Below, one piece after another: positions 1 through 7,979 of a DNA stretch of 64,000 nucleotides (position 1 is its first letter; the number at the start of each line of letters is the position of its first letter). The notes below the pieces were generated by a model, which was not told the DNA's origin, did no database searches, and was given only the letters and a program-made list of their open reading frames with translations. A program made the position numbers and the translations under genes. Source of the DNA: Paenibacillus tuaregi (GTDB lineage: Bacteria > Bacillota > Bacilli > Paenibacillales > Paenibacillaceae); assembly GCF_900086655.1 (NCBI RefSeq), contig NZ_LT575476.1, positions 5,418,431 to 5,482,430 of the forward strand. Direction: 5' to 3'.

Positions 1-670
1 CGTCCTTTGATTTCAACTGGACTCGTTCAGAGAAATTCCCCTGTGCAATGACCTGAGCTGTTCGACCCAGCCGATCAATCGATCTCGTCAGTCCTCGGCT
101 TACAAAAAACATGATCAGCATATAGAGGAAACAGGCAGCCACATCCACTTGTACAAAGAACTGATATTGATCCACACGCTCCTGATACAAAGAGGTGACA
201 TCGACCATATAGGTAAATAGATAGCTTGTATGATTAATATCCACAATGTTCGAGGTGAACAGGATCGTTCGCTTATCAATATCCCGCAAAATATAATTGA
301 TTTCATCCGCGCCCAGCTTATCCAGTTCCTTACGCTGTGCCGGCATCTGGAAATCGGCATTACTGAAAACCGCCCGATTCGTCTCATCCCTGATATCCAA
401 ATAAGCACGCTGCTCAGTGTTGGTGCCAACAAATCCATTGGCGATTCTCGTTAATACCGTTTTCTCGTAATCGATTGAGTCGTAGATACGAAGGATCGGC
501 ACAATTGCGTTGACACTGGAATGAATGCTCATATTCTGGCTTATCGCGCTATTGATCTCCTGTTCAAGCATTCTATTGTGACTGCGCTCGATAACCATAA
601 TAGAAGCTGCGTTAAAGATAATAACGAAGACCAGAATTGAGAAGACATAAATCTTCTGCCAAAATTTCAT
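1..670 (-). CDS. Sensor histidine kinase, N-terminal part (cut by window edge)
   Basis: Membrane sensor half of a two-component system. Only the first 223 residues are inside the window; the frame stays open to base 1, so the kinase core lies outside. Visible parts are a first membrane segment (about residues 9-27), an extracytoplasmic loop (about 30-168), a second membrane segment (about 171-191) and the start of a HAMP linker (SRGLTRSIDRLG onward). The start ATG at 670 follows a GGAGG inside the end of the upstream regulator gene, with only 4 bases between the two genes, so they are translationally linked. HAMP plus an OmpR-type partner points to a classical HisKA kinase. The ligand is not predictable from this part. 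Confidence 0.85.
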   Translation of the reverse strand, partial: MKFWQKIYVFSILVFVIIFNAASIMVIERSHNRMLEQEINSAISQNMSIHSSVNAIVPILRIYDSIDYEKTVLTRIANGFVGTNTEQRAYLDIRDETNRAVFSNADFQMPAQRKELDKLGADEINYILRDIDKRTILFTSNIVDINHTSYLFTYMVDVTSLYQERVDQYQFFVQVDVAACFLYMLIMFFVSRGLTRSIDRLGRTAQVIAQGNFSERVQLKSKD

Positions 671-674
671 CCCC

Positions 675-1331
675 TCAATCCTCCAGCCGATAGCCGAGTT
701 TATAAATGGTCTTGATATGATCCTGCAGCTCTAGTTTTTTACGCAGTGATTTAATATGCATATCGACTGTTCTTGTTTCTCCATAATAGTCGCCACTCCA
801 TACTTTATCGATGAACTGCTCTCTTGATAAGGCGATGTTCTTGTTTTTCAGTAGAACGACCAGCAAATCATATTCCTTTGGCGTTAGCTCTACAACTTCC
901 CCCTGTTTGGTTACTTCCCGTTTGTTCAGATCGACAAGGAGGGTTTGAAATGCCATTACCCGTTCTTCTTTGCCATATCTCCTCAGTACCGTCTCTATAC
1001 GAGCCAGCAGCTCAATCGCTTCGAAAGGCTTGACCATGTAATCATCAGCCCCCAGCCTCAACCCGTCCACTTTATCATAAACCGAGTTTTTCGCCGTCAA
1101 AAAAATAACTGGGATACGATAAGGTCTGATTCGTTCCATCAGCGCAAAACCGTCCAGTTTGGGAATCATAACATCCAGTAGAATAAGGTCGAACTTCTCC
1201 CGCTCTATCAACTCCAGCGCCGCCAAGCCGTCATAGACCTCGGTCGTCTCGTAGTTCACAACGTTGAGATTCATTTTAATGATCTTGGAAATATGAACAT
1301 CATCTTCAACTATCAAAATCTTTTTATTCAT
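675..1331 (-). CDS. OmpR/PhoB-family response regulator
   Basis: DNA-binding response regulator of 218 residues, normal length for the family. The receiver domain (about 3-115) has acidic residues E9-D10-D11, the phospho-acceptor D53 in LLDVMIPKLDG, T79 and K101 in MVKPFE. A winged-helix Trans_reg_C domain follows (about 125-216; TPKEYDLLVVLLKN, TVDMHIKSLRKKL). GGAG lies about 9 bases before the ATG. It is first in an operon with the kinase at 1-670, which should phosphorylate it. The target is unknown; OmpR-type pairs in this order often control envelope stress or antibiotic-response transporters, but no transporter is visible beside it. Confidence 0.93.
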   Translation of the reverse strand: MNKKILIVEDDVHISKIIKMNLNVVNYETTEVYDGLAALELIEREKFDLILLDVMIPKLDGFALMERIRPYRIPVIFLTAKNSVYDKVDGLRLGADDYMVKPFEAIELLARIETVLRRYGKEERVMAFQTLLVDLNKREVTKQGEVVELTPKEYDLLVVLLKNKNIALSREQFIDKVWSGDYYGETRTVDMHIKSLRKKLELQDHIKTIYKLGYRLED

Positions 1332-1438
1332 CGCCTGAATCTCCTAACACGGGGTATAAATGGTTAGATGCTCCATCTATAATAGCACCTTGTGGGAAAT
1401 AATCTATCCCTTTATAATTAGCTCGGCACATATGTCAA

Positions 1439-1478
1439 AATGCCTTTAATCCACGTTCAGCGGGTTAAAGGCATTTTT
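1439..1478. terminator. Hairpin with T-run between divergent genes
   Basis: Arms AATGCCTTTAATCC and GGGTTAAAGGCATT pair over 14 positions with a single G-U, 9-base loop, followed on the plus strand by TTTTT. It has the form of an intrinsic terminator, but both neighbours read away from it, so it is either a relic of a lost gene or blocks stray transcription toward 1715. Confidence 0.6.
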
Positions 1479-1597
1479 GCGTATCTTATCATTTCATGGC
1501 TCCTAGGGCGATAGGTGCTCTATCACGGGTTGACAATATCCTCCCACTTTTTAGGAGCCAATTATGTTTTTATCAAAGTAAAGAGATTAAAAAAATT

Positions 1598-1651
1598 TTT
1601 GACCAATTAGTCCGGATATATTTGACTGTTCAGTCCGGAAAGTGATATAGT
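1598..1651 (+). promoter_or_regulatory. Promoter of the 1715 operon with two tandem TetR-type operators
   Basis: A sigma-A promoter is readable: -35 TTGACT (1622-1627), 18-base spacer, -10 TATAGT (1646-1651). Two copies of TTTGAC-N5-AGTCCGGA start at 1598 and 1621, exactly 23 bases apart. Each contains an inverted repeat: GACTGTTCAGTC is perfect in the second copy and GACCAATTAGTC is near-perfect in the first. The second overlaps the -35 and spacer, so binding would repress. The TetR gene downstream (3108-3725) is the obvious candidate ligand-binding repressor; that link is inferred. Confidence 0.7.
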
Positions 1652-1714
1652 GAGTTTAGTCCTTCCACCACTTGGATAAGACACCCATTCTCGGAAGAAA
1701 GCGAGGCAACTGAA

Positions 1715-2107
1715 ATGAGTACCTTGTCTTACGAGCAAGCTAAGCAGCTCATTCAACTTTTCGCAGACCATTACATTCATAAGGATTATGCTGCATTTCT
1801 CGATTTGTTTGCTGACGATATCGTCTTCGAGTTTCCTTATGCCCAGGAACCCAACCCTAAACGTCTTGACGGGAAGGCGGCGCTGCAGCAGTATCTGGAG
1901 AAGTTGGGGAAGGTGCTAGAAATAACGTCATTCACCACACCAGTCATTCATGTAGCAGCCGATACCCCTGTATTCTTTGCTCAGTTCGAAGCAAGTGGCA
2001 AGAACGTGGCCACAGGCAGACCGTATGAACAAAGCTATATATCCGTAGTCGAAGTTCAAGATGGCAAGATTGTCCACTATCAGGACTATTGGAATCCACT
2101 CGCATGA
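1715..2107 (+). CDS. SnoaL-like / NTF2-fold protein
   Basis: A 130-residue single-domain protein of the SnoaL-like (nuclear transport factor 2 fold) superfamily. These are small alpha+beta barrels that act as ketosteroid isomerase-like or polyketide-cyclase-like enzymes or as binding proteins. The sequence shows the family pattern: an N-terminal helix (YIHKDYAAFLDLFADDIVFEFP), a 'GKAAL' turn and a C-terminal DGKIVHYQDYWNP strand. GAGG lies 8 bases before ATG 1715. It is the first gene of an apparent two-gene operon with the NAD(P)-binding protein at 2153, behind a TetR-type operator. The two may process a small electrophile or aromatic compound; the substrate is unknown. Confidence 0.8.
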   Translation: MSTLSYEQAKQLIQLFADHYIHKDYAAFLDLFADDIVFEFPYAQEPNPKRLDGKAALQQYLEKLGKVLEITSFTTPVIHVAADTPVFFAQFEASGKNVATGRPYEQSYISVVEVQDGKIVHYQDYWNPLA

Positions 2108-2152
2108 ACTTGATACAGAACAAACATAAATGAGAATTAAAGGAGTAACCGT

Positions 2153-3043
2153 ATGCATAACGAAACATCAAGACATATTCTACTGACCGGAGGACAAGGT
2201 AAAACCTCCTCCCGCATTGCAGATCTGCTGCACGGCCAGGGCTATCTGATTAAAAGAGCCGGGCGTAGTGAACCCAAGCCCGGGGATGTACAAATCGGTG
2301 AACATGTCCCATTCGACTGGTTCGATGACTCCAACCATGATGACCTCCTGCAGGACGTCCATGCCGTATATCTGGTTGCCCCTGCGAGCATGCATCCTGA
2401 AGAAGTCATGATTCCTTTTATCCGCAGAGCACTTGACGCTTCAGTTAGGCGCTTCGTCCTGCTATCCAGTGCCTCGATTCCGGAGAGTGGCCCCATCTTC
2501 GGACCCGTTCACCGTTACCTGCGTGAGCATGCCCCGGAATGGGCCGTATTACGCCCATCCTATTTCATGCAGAATTTCACGGATGGCAGACACGGGCATG
2601 GGCATTCCTTGCGCCATAGCGGCCACCTCTATACTGCAGCCGGAGACGGCAAGATAGGCTTCGTCGACGCAGATGATATTGCAGCTGTTGGCTTTCATGC
2701 CCTTACCGACAAGGAGCCCCACAACAGGGAGCTTATCATTACTGGGCCAGAATCCCTCACTTATGACGATGTGGCCGGAGTGATCCGCAGCGTTACCGGC
2801 CTGAACGCCAAGCATATTCGTGTTACACCGGAGCAGCTTACAGAGAGGCATAAGGCAGCCGGTTTGCCGGAGAGCTATGCCGAATACCTGGCCGGAATGG
2901 ATGTCCGTATTCGTCTCGAAGGAATGGAGGATCAAGTAACAGACACGGTACTTCGTGTAACCGGGCGGGAGCCCCGTTCCCTGGAGCAATTCATTTTGGA
3001 GCATAAATATAGTTTCGACGTAATTAATCAAGAGGTACGCTAA
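2153..3043 (+). CDS. NAD(P)-binding, NmrA/ergot-alkaloid-type atypical SDR
   Basis: 296-residue Rossmann protein of the atypical SDR/NmrA class. The N-terminus has the dinucleotide motif TGGQGKTSSRIA (about 12-23). The rest follows the NmrA layout: FVLLSSASIPESGP, then a position giving PSYFMQNF and a C-terminal helix bundle (LEQFI). It lacks a classical YxxxK. Such proteins reduce quinones or small enones, or sense NADP(H). AAAGGAG lies 8 bases before ATG 2153. It shares a transcript with the SnoaL-like gene, ends at a strong bidirectional terminator (3047-3096) and faces the TetR gene convergently. Confidence 0.85.
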   Translation: MHNETSRHILLTGGQGKTSSRIADLLHGQGYLIKRAGRSEPKPGDVQIGEHVPFDWFDDSNHDDLLQDVHAVYLVAPASMHPEEVMIPFIRRALDASVRRFVLLSSASIPESGPIFGPVHRYLREHAPEWAVLRPSYFMQNFTDGRHGHGHSLRHSGHLYTAAGDGKIGFVDADDIAAVGFHALTDKEPHNRELIITGPESLTYDDVAGVIRSVTGLNAKHIRVTPEQLTERHKAAGLPESYAEYLAGMDVRIRLEGMEDQVTDTVLRVTGREPRSLEQFILEHKYSFDVINQEVR

Positions 3044-3046
3044 GCT

Positions 3047-3096
3047 AAAAGGCTCTCCTGTCATCACCGTCTAAGATGACCCTAGGAGAGCCTTTT
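3047..3096. terminator. Bidirectional intrinsic terminator
   Basis: Perfect 13-base arms AAAAGGCTCTCCT / AGGAGAGCCTTTT flank a 24-base loop. Placed between convergent genes, it serves the 2153 gene on the plus strand and the TetR gene on the minus strand. Confidence 0.9.
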
Positions 3097-3107
3097 GGAG
3101 TTTACAT

Positions 3108-3725
3108 TTAGTTGAAATCTACCGCTTTGCTGCCTTGCAGCGTCCGAAAAACCAACAGGACCATCTGCAGAATGCCAAACAGCCTTGGCTCATCCATCCC
3201 CAGCTTGGCTGACGTGATCAAGGCGATCCGCTCATGCACTAGGAACCGGGCCAGGTCCCGGATATTCACCTCCAGGCCTATTTCCCCTTCTTCCACCGCG
3301 CGTTCCAGCATCGTGTAAAAGATCTGCTCCGACACTTCAGTATTTGCCTGCAGATAAGCCGCCAACTCTTCATGGTGAGGCGCCTGCTCAATAGCGCTGC
3401 TAATAATGAAGCACTGCAGACGCAGCTCCGGGTCTATAAGGACTTTAATGATTGTGGTGAATGCCTGTTCCACCTTGGCAACGACTGTTCCCGGACCCTC
3501 GCAATGCTCTCTTAACTCCTGATTCTTCTGTTCCATGTAATGCTTGACCGCTGCAAAAAACAGCTCCCACTTCGTTCCGTACGTATCATATATGCTTTGG
3601 CGGGCGATGCCCAGCCCAGTGATCAAATCCGGCAGTGAGGTGCCCTCATAACCACGGTTCCCGAAGACATTCATAGCTTTATACAGAATTTCATTCGTAT
3701 CAAAGGCCTTCGTTCTTGCCATCAT
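3108..3725 (-). CDS. TetR/AcrR-family repressor
   Basis: About 205 residues. The N-terminal TetR DNA-binding domain is clear (ILYKAMNVFGNRGYEGTSL, then the recognition helix GIARQSIYDTYGTK), followed by an all-helical ligand-binding domain of the TetR_C type. The upstream GTG gives a longer frame, but AAGAAAGGGG sits correctly for the ATG pair at 3725 or 3722, so 3725 is used. It probably represses the 1715-3043 operon through the tandem operators at 1598-1651. No copy of that operator is visible at its own promoter. A decayed copy of this gene's 3' end is found at about 13605-13671. Confidence 0.9.
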   Translation of the reverse strand: MMARTKAFDTNEILYKAMNVFGNRGYEGTSLPDLITGLGIARQSIYDTYGTKWELFFAAVKHYMEQKNQELREHCEGPGTVVAKVEQAFTTIIKVLIDPELRLQCFIISSAIEQAPHHEELAAYLQANTEVSEQIFYTMLERAVEEGEIGLEVNIRDLARFLVHERIALITSAKLGMDEPRLFGILQMVLLVFRTLQGSKAVDFN

Positions 3726-3821
3726 TAACACCCCTTTCTTCAGTTCTTCATATAAGCAATTATACTATAGCTTTGAGAACCTTATTTTTACGCAATAGGA
3801 ATACCATTAGGTATTTCAACA

Positions 3822-4277
3822 TCATGCATGTGACTTACGAACCGAGGACGAGTAGAATACGTCACTATGCATGTGCTGAATTTTGTCCCAGTGGGCGGGA
3901 TTGGTTGTGTCTGGGGAGCGGTGCTCCAAAATAGCCTGATACAGGGCGGTTTTTTCCTCCAAATGGGCAATATGCCGTTTGGCTTCTTCGAGCTTAACAA
4001 GCGCCGCTTCTTTATGCTCCATCATGAGGGCGTAGCGCTGCGGAATGGTTGAATCCCCTTCAAGACATAAATCGACGTATATTTTAATGGCTTCAATCGG
4101 CATTCCGGACTGCTTAAGACATTTGACGCCATGCAGCCAGTTGATCGATTCTTCATCAAACATCCGGATATTGTTCCCATTGCGCTGTACACTCGGTACC
4201 AGGCCTTTATCCGTGTAAAAACGCACGGCGTGCTCGGTGAGTCCCGTGATCTGGGCAGCTTCTTTGACCGTATGCAT
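3822..4277 (-). CDS. MerR-family regulator, AdhR-like
   Basis: 151-residue MerR protein. The winged helix is at the N-terminus (TVKEAAQITGLTEHAVRFYTD), followed by NNIRMFDEESINWL and a long dimerisation helix (RYALMMEHKEAALVKLEEAK). GGAGGATTTCAA precedes ATG 4277; a longer frame upstream has no ribosome site. No cysteine cluster typical of metal sensors is present. It is divergent from the aldo/keto reductase at 4455, with a MerR-type promoter between them. The dyad closely resembles that of B. subtilis AdhR, which responds to reactive aldehydes; that function is inferred. Confidence 0.9.
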   Translation of the reverse strand: MHTVKEAAQITGLTEHAVRFYTDKGLVPSVQRNGNNIRMFDEESINWLHGVKCLKQSGMPIEAIKIYVDLCLEGDSTIPQRYALMMEHKEAALVKLEEAKRHIAHLEEKTALYQAILEHRSPDTTNPAHWDKIQHMHSDVFYSSSVRKSHA

Positions 4278-4316
4278 TTGAAATCCTCCTTGGAAAAACA
4301 AAATTCTGAAGACCAC

Positions 4317-4347
4317 TTGACTTCGTGTAACACGAAGGTTCTAAGCT
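4317..4347 (+). promoter_or_regulatory. MerR-type promoter with 19-base spacer
   Basis: -35 TTGACT (4317-4322) and -10 TAAGCT (4342-4347) are separated by 19 bases, the over-long spacing that MerR activators correct. The spacer carries a perfect dyad, CTTCGTGT-A-ACACGAAG (4321-4337). It fires toward the aldo/keto reductase at 4455. Confidence 0.88.
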
Positions 4348-4454
4348 GATTGTAATGCAAATTGGCCATAAACGAAAATCCCAGCTTCGTTGTGCCGATA
4401 CCCGGGATTCATGGCCGTTTGCCTATATACATTTGAGCCACAGGAGGAATTAAT

Positions 4455-5306
4455 ATGCAAACCGTAACATTGAACAACGGAATAACCATGCCGATCATCG
4501 GCTTCGGTGTCTACCAGGTTCCCGATGCGGAAGAATGCGAGAACGCCGTATATGAAGCGTTGATGGCCGGTTACCGCCTAATCGACACCGCCTCAGGTTA
4601 TCTGAACGAGGAAGCCGTCGGACGCGCGATTAAGCGCAGCGGCATACCGCGTGAGGAACTGTTCATCACAACCAAGCTCTGGGTTCAAGACGCAGGCTAC
4701 GAGAGTGCCAAGCTGGCATTTGCCAAATCGCTGAAGAAGCTGCAGCTCGACTATCTCGATCTGTACCTTATTCACCAGCCGTTCGGCGATTACTACGGCG
4801 CTTGGCGTGCGATGGAAGAGCTGTACCGCGAAGGCACAATCAAGGCAATCGGGGTCAGCAACTTCCTGCCTGATCGTCTGATGGACCTCATCATGCATAA
4901 CGAAATCGTGCCCGCCGTCAACCAGATCGAAACTCACCCGTTCTACCAGCAGACGGAGAGCGCCGCTTTTATGAAAGAGCAGGGAGTTCAGCATCAATCG
5001 TGGGCGCCGTTCGCTGAAGGACGGGGCAACCTGTTCGGCAACGAAGTGCTGGCCCTGATTGCAGAGAAACACAACAAGTCCATTGCCCAAGTCGTGCTTC
5101 GCTGGCTGGTCCAGCGTGGAGTCGTTGTTATTCCAAAATCGGTGCGCAAAGAACGGATCGTCGAAAACATCGACATTTTCGATTTTGATCTCCACGCTGA
5201 CGATATGGAACAAATTTCAACCCTTGATACGCGGGAGAGTCTCTTCTTATCTTACCGTGATCCGGAAGTCGCCAAGAGGATGGGCAGCTGGATAATCGAC
5301 CTGTAA
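4455..5306 (+). CDS. Aldo/keto reductase
   Basis: 283-residue NADPH-dependent aldo/keto reductase, normal length. The catalytic tetrad is complete: D44 (IDTAS), Y49 (in SGYLNEEAVG), K74 (TTKLW) and H107 (LIHQP). The C-terminal cofactor motif VVVIPKSVRKERIVEN is present. It probably reduces toxic aldehydes to alcohols. CAGGAGG lies before ATG 4455. The divergent MerR regulator (3822-4277) and its N19 promoter suggest aldehyde-inducible expression. A strong terminator follows at 5353-5394, so this is a single-gene transcript. Confidence 0.94.
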   Translation: MQTVTLNNGITMPIIGFGVYQVPDAEECENAVYEALMAGYRLIDTASGYLNEEAVGRAIKRSGIPREELFITTKLWVQDAGYESAKLAFAKSLKKLQLDYLDLYLIHQPFGDYYGAWRAMEELYREGTIKAIGVSNFLPDRLMDLIMHNEIVPAVNQIETHPFYQQTESAAFMKEQGVQHQSWAPFAEGRGNLFGNEVLALIAEKHNKSIAQVVLRWLVQRGVVVIPKSVRKERIVENIDIFDFDLHADDMEQISTLDTRESLFLSYRDPEVAKRMGSWIIDL

Positions 5307-5352
5307 ACCTCAGTCGATAGACGAACTCATTACCCACTCATCCCCATCTATT

Positions 5353-5394
5353 AAGAAAGGACAGGCTGGCATGCACTGGCCCCTGTCCTTTCTT
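5353..5394 (+). terminator. Intrinsic terminator of the aldo/keto reductase gene
   Basis: Perfect 12-base arms AAGAAAGGACAG / CTGTCCTTTCTT, with the T-rich 3' arm serving as the U-tract on the plus strand. Confidence 0.85.
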
Positions 5395-5508
5395 TACTTG
5401 AATTGATAGCGTTCTGAGAACTCTCATGAGACAAGCTGATTAAACCTGGTTGGATCTGAAAATATACGACTACATATCACGAAGCAATGAAGTATTCAAT
5501 TCCGTTCT

Positions 5509-5625
5509 TCATAGGTAGCCGCTGCAAATGACAGGGCGGTACGCATAGATATGGTCGCCAAACTTTCCTACAGATGGATATCTGCCTGTTTTCAGGCGAA
5601 TGTACTTGTTGTATCTCAAGGTCAT
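5509..5625 (-). CDS. Small ORF downstream of the Imm26 gene (38 aa)
   Basis: 38-codon frame beginning MTLRYNKYIRLKTGRYPS, starting 20 bases after the Imm26 stop, with GGAG just before its ATG. The same N-terminal sequence (MTLRYNEYIRLKTGRY) recurs at 13727-13777 after the DUF4261 gene, and the downstream flank is also conserved between the two places. It may be the start of a larger lost gene or a short conserved peptide. No function is recognised. Confidence 0.45.
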   Translation of the reverse strand: MTLRYNKYIRLKTGRYPSVGKFGDHIYAYRPVICSGYL

Positions 5626-5645
5626 CACTCCATATGTATCAACTG

Positions 5646-6077
5646 TCATTGCTTCATCTCCGACAGATGCATCTGCACCAACTCATAACCGGCCACGCTG
5701 AGCGTATTGAACTTGCCATACTCATCCTGACTAAGATTCCGAATGTACTCATCCCCACGGTACAAATGTCCGGCGCACTGGAATACTTTTAGCTCTTCCT
5801 TATCGGGAGTCAAGGGGATATTGCCTACGATTCTCCACGTTCCGTTTCGAAGATTTTCTGGAGAGGTAAAAATCACGCTTCTTTGCCGGCTTCCGAACCG
5901 ATATCTAATAAAGTCTCCATCCTCCACATTTATATCATCCATCTCCAGGCGCATTACACCGAACGAAAACGCCCTTTTGAAACGGCCTTTCAGCGCGCAC
6001 ACCACCTGGCATACAGCAAATCGTCCATCCTGCATGGGAATGATAAATATATCGCCTTCACGATATCTTTTTCTCAT
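5646..6077 (-). CDS. Imm26-family immunity-like protein
   Basis: 143 residues with the Imm26 pattern: an N-terminal Y-R-EGDIF-IP-DGRFAVCQV strand pair, a middle FRYRFGSRQRSVIF section and a C-terminal GYELVQMHL. Imm26 proteins are predicted immunity proteins of polymorphic toxin systems, acting in the cytoplasm by binding a cognate toxin domain. No toxin gene is adjacent, so this is an orphan copy, as often seen in Paenibacillus. A GGGGGG tract 9 bases before ATG 6077 may serve as the ribosome site. A 38-codon ORF follows directly. The toxin target cannot be named. Confidence 0.72.
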   Translation of the reverse strand: MRKRYREGDIFIIPMQDGRFAVCQVVCALKGRFKRAFSFGVMRLEMDDINVEDGDFIRYRFGSRQRSVIFTSPENLRNGTWRIVGNIPLTPDKEELKVFQCAGHLYRGDEYIRNLSQDEYGKFNTLSVAGYELVQMHLSEMKQ

Positions 6078-6164
6078 ACGTACTTGCCCCCCAAGGTTGA
6101 TAGATCATTTATTCGAACCTGCTTACCCCAATTGACGCTCAATATAGCTTCGCACTAGGTGATG

Positions 6165-7352
6165 TTAAATAGAATGTGAAATCGTCTCACACCCGTTGAA
6201 TAACGCAAATCTTTGGAGACAGCTGTTCAAGGCTGTTCGCAATTGCGCTGTTTGCTTCACAGCGTTCTCATACCAGATGTTCTTAACAACGAGCGTCCCA
6301 GTCTTTCGCTCCGCGATGATTTCGGCTCGTCCAATAAAGCTCTCTCCATACAATAGAGGCAGCACATAATAGCCAAATTTCCGTTTGATTGCGGGCGTGT
6401 AAATCTCCCAGGTGTAATCGAAGCCAAACAATTCGTTGATCAGTTTTCTGTCCCATATCAAATTGTCCAGCGGGGCAATCAGCTCGCAGCGAAATTTCGG
6501 CTCCGGATTTTGCAGGATGGCCTCAATAAGCGGCAAGTCCTCCGCGCGGCAGTACAGCGTATCCTTGATTTGTTCCACGTCAACAGCAACAATGCGAGCT
6601 TCGTCCAACAACTGGCGGAAAGCCTCGTTGCGCTGTGCTGCTTTCAACCCCCATATATTCAGCCAGGCATCTGACGCACGATTCCATAAGAGACCAACCG
6701 CGCCGATCCGGCGCAGTACCCGCCACTTATGATGCTCTAGCTCATCCTCCAGCGGCTCTGGTGCATTCAGCAGGTTTGGCTGTATGTACTTCTTGGCTAT
6801 ATCGTAGTATTTGCGCGTTCCCTTTTTATGATGGATAATCAACTCACCCGTCGAATACATCTGTTCCAGCACGGACCGGGATGAATTGTTTCCACCGCTC
6901 CAATGGATGGCCGATCGCCAAGAGAAATCCCCATCCAATTTTAAATCATCCGAACTTAGTGCACCATGATTTTGGATATGAGTCCGCACCTGCGCTGTCA
7001 ACGCCTCCATTTCAGGATAGCGCTTGGCATGCTGTCTTGCGGCTTGCCTGTATCGCTCAAAATATGGCCAGTCCTGGGCAGATATAATAGCCAGGTTCTT
7101 GTCGGGATAATCGACAAGGCTTCTATCCTCATACAGCAGCTCGGCGAGCATTCCCTTGGTAAATCCTTTAATCCGCGACTGCAGCACCAGTTCGGCGTTC
7201 TTCCCGCAGACATCGATGGGATCGTATTGAATGCAGCCGACCTGCCGAGCGAAGTCCAATACGCCCTGCTTCCCACTAAATTTATATTCGCCAAGAAGTC
7301 CATGCTTCAACAACAGAAATTGCCGTGCCTGGCGGTTTGTTAATTGGATCAT
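6165..7352 (-). CDS. AlkX/YcaQ-type DNA glycosylase (HTH_42 family)
   Basis: 395-residue winged-helix protein of the HTH_42 / YcaQ (AlkX) family, which excises bulky alkylated bases and unhooks interstrand crosslinks. The diagnostic catalytic Q-aromatic-D motif is present as Q42-Y43-D44 in VGCIQYDPIDVCG; the related AlkZ group has QxQ instead. The conserved central block (EPKFRCELIAPLDNLIWDRKL) and the C-terminal GRAE strand are also intact. AGGTGG lies 5 bases before ATG 7352, preferred over an upstream ATG at 7373. It is followed closely, in the same direction, after the DinB gene at 7381-7848; the pair could form a small stress operon. Confidence 0.88.
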   Translation of the reverse strand: MIQLTNRQARQFLLLKHGLLGEYKFSGKQGVLDFARQVGCIQYDPIDVCGKNAELVLQSRIKGFTKGMLAELLYEDRSLVDYPDKNLAIISAQDWPYFERYRQAARQHAKRYPEMEALTAQVRTHIQNHGALSSDDLKLDGDFSWRSAIHWSGGNNSSRSVLEQMYSTGELIIHHKKGTRKYYDIAKKYIQPNLLNAPEPLEDELEHHKWRVLRRIGAVGLLWNRASDAWLNIWGLKAAQRNEAFRQLLDEARIVAVDVEQIKDTLYCRAEDLPLIEAILQNPEPKFRCELIAPLDNLIWDRKLINELFGFDYTWEIYTPAIKRKFGYYVLPLLYGESFIGRAEIIAERKTGTLVVKNIWYENAVKQTAQLRTALNSCLQRFALFNGCETISHSI

Positions 7353-7380
7353 GTTCCACCTGCCTCTAGACATCTATTCA

Positions 7381-7848
7381 TTATTGCATTTCTTTGGTTG
7401 GACCCATCACAGGCGGTACGGGTAAGCCTGCTTGACGTAACAGCACCATCATTTGGCCGCGGTGATGCGTTTGGTGGTCAATTAAGAAACGTAGTATCGC
7501 ACCTTTTGTTGCAAGACTCGCAATGCCTGTTTCTGTTAGCAAGTCCTCATCGGATAGCTTGGCTGCCTCTTCCTTGACCGCCTCTGCTGCTGTTTCGTAT
7601 GCCGCTACGATTTCTCCTGCTGTCGCTGGAACTGGTTCATCTTGACCCATCATGGGTACCGTTAAACCTGCCAAATGACTAAAGTAACCTGCTGTTTCTA
7701 CTAAATGCCAGCCTAACCAGCCCAGTGTACTATGCCCTTCCACAATACTTTGTTCTAACTTGTCATCTGTTACGGCTTGTAATACCTGCAATGTCCTTCT
7801 CGCAGCCACTTCCCAGTCCTTTAAAAAATCATCCACTTGTCGATACAC
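7381..7848 (-). CDS. DinB-family protein
   Basis: 155-residue four-helix DinB/YfiT-like protein. The metal-binding histidine pattern is visible: H in LGWHLVETAG and the pair in DHQTHHRGQM near the C-terminus. DinB-fold proteins are often thiol-dependent transferases or of unknown function; DinB itself is damage-inducible. The start is taken as the GTG at 7848 because AGGAGG lies 8 bases upstream; the two upstream ATGs in frame lack such a site. It is read just before the AlkX-type gene with 28 bases between them, which suggests one transcript. Confidence 0.85.
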   Translation of the reverse strand: MYRQVDDFLKDWEVAARRTLQVLQAVTDDKLEQSIVEGHSTLGWLGWHLVETAGYFSHLAGLTVPMMGQDEPVPATAGEIVAAYETAAEAVKEEAAKLSDEDLLTETGIASLATKGAILRFLIDHQTHHRGQMMVLLRQAGLPVPPVMGPTKEMQ

Positions 7849-7979
7849 CGAAGCTCCTCCTCTTTCATTCATGTCTCTTTTATCATACAAAGCATTTACT
7901 CAAAAGAAAAGGAAAATACAAACATTTGTTCTCTTATATTTTTCACCCAAGTTTTGCAAATTTCCTGTATGATGATGCT

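Noticed and set aside
2549..3067. 172-codon minus-strand ORF
   Set aside because: Antisense of the NmrA-type gene and crosses the terminator.
4593..5213. 206-codon minus-strand ORF
   Set aside because: Antisense of the aldo/keto reductase, whose catalytic tetrad is intact.
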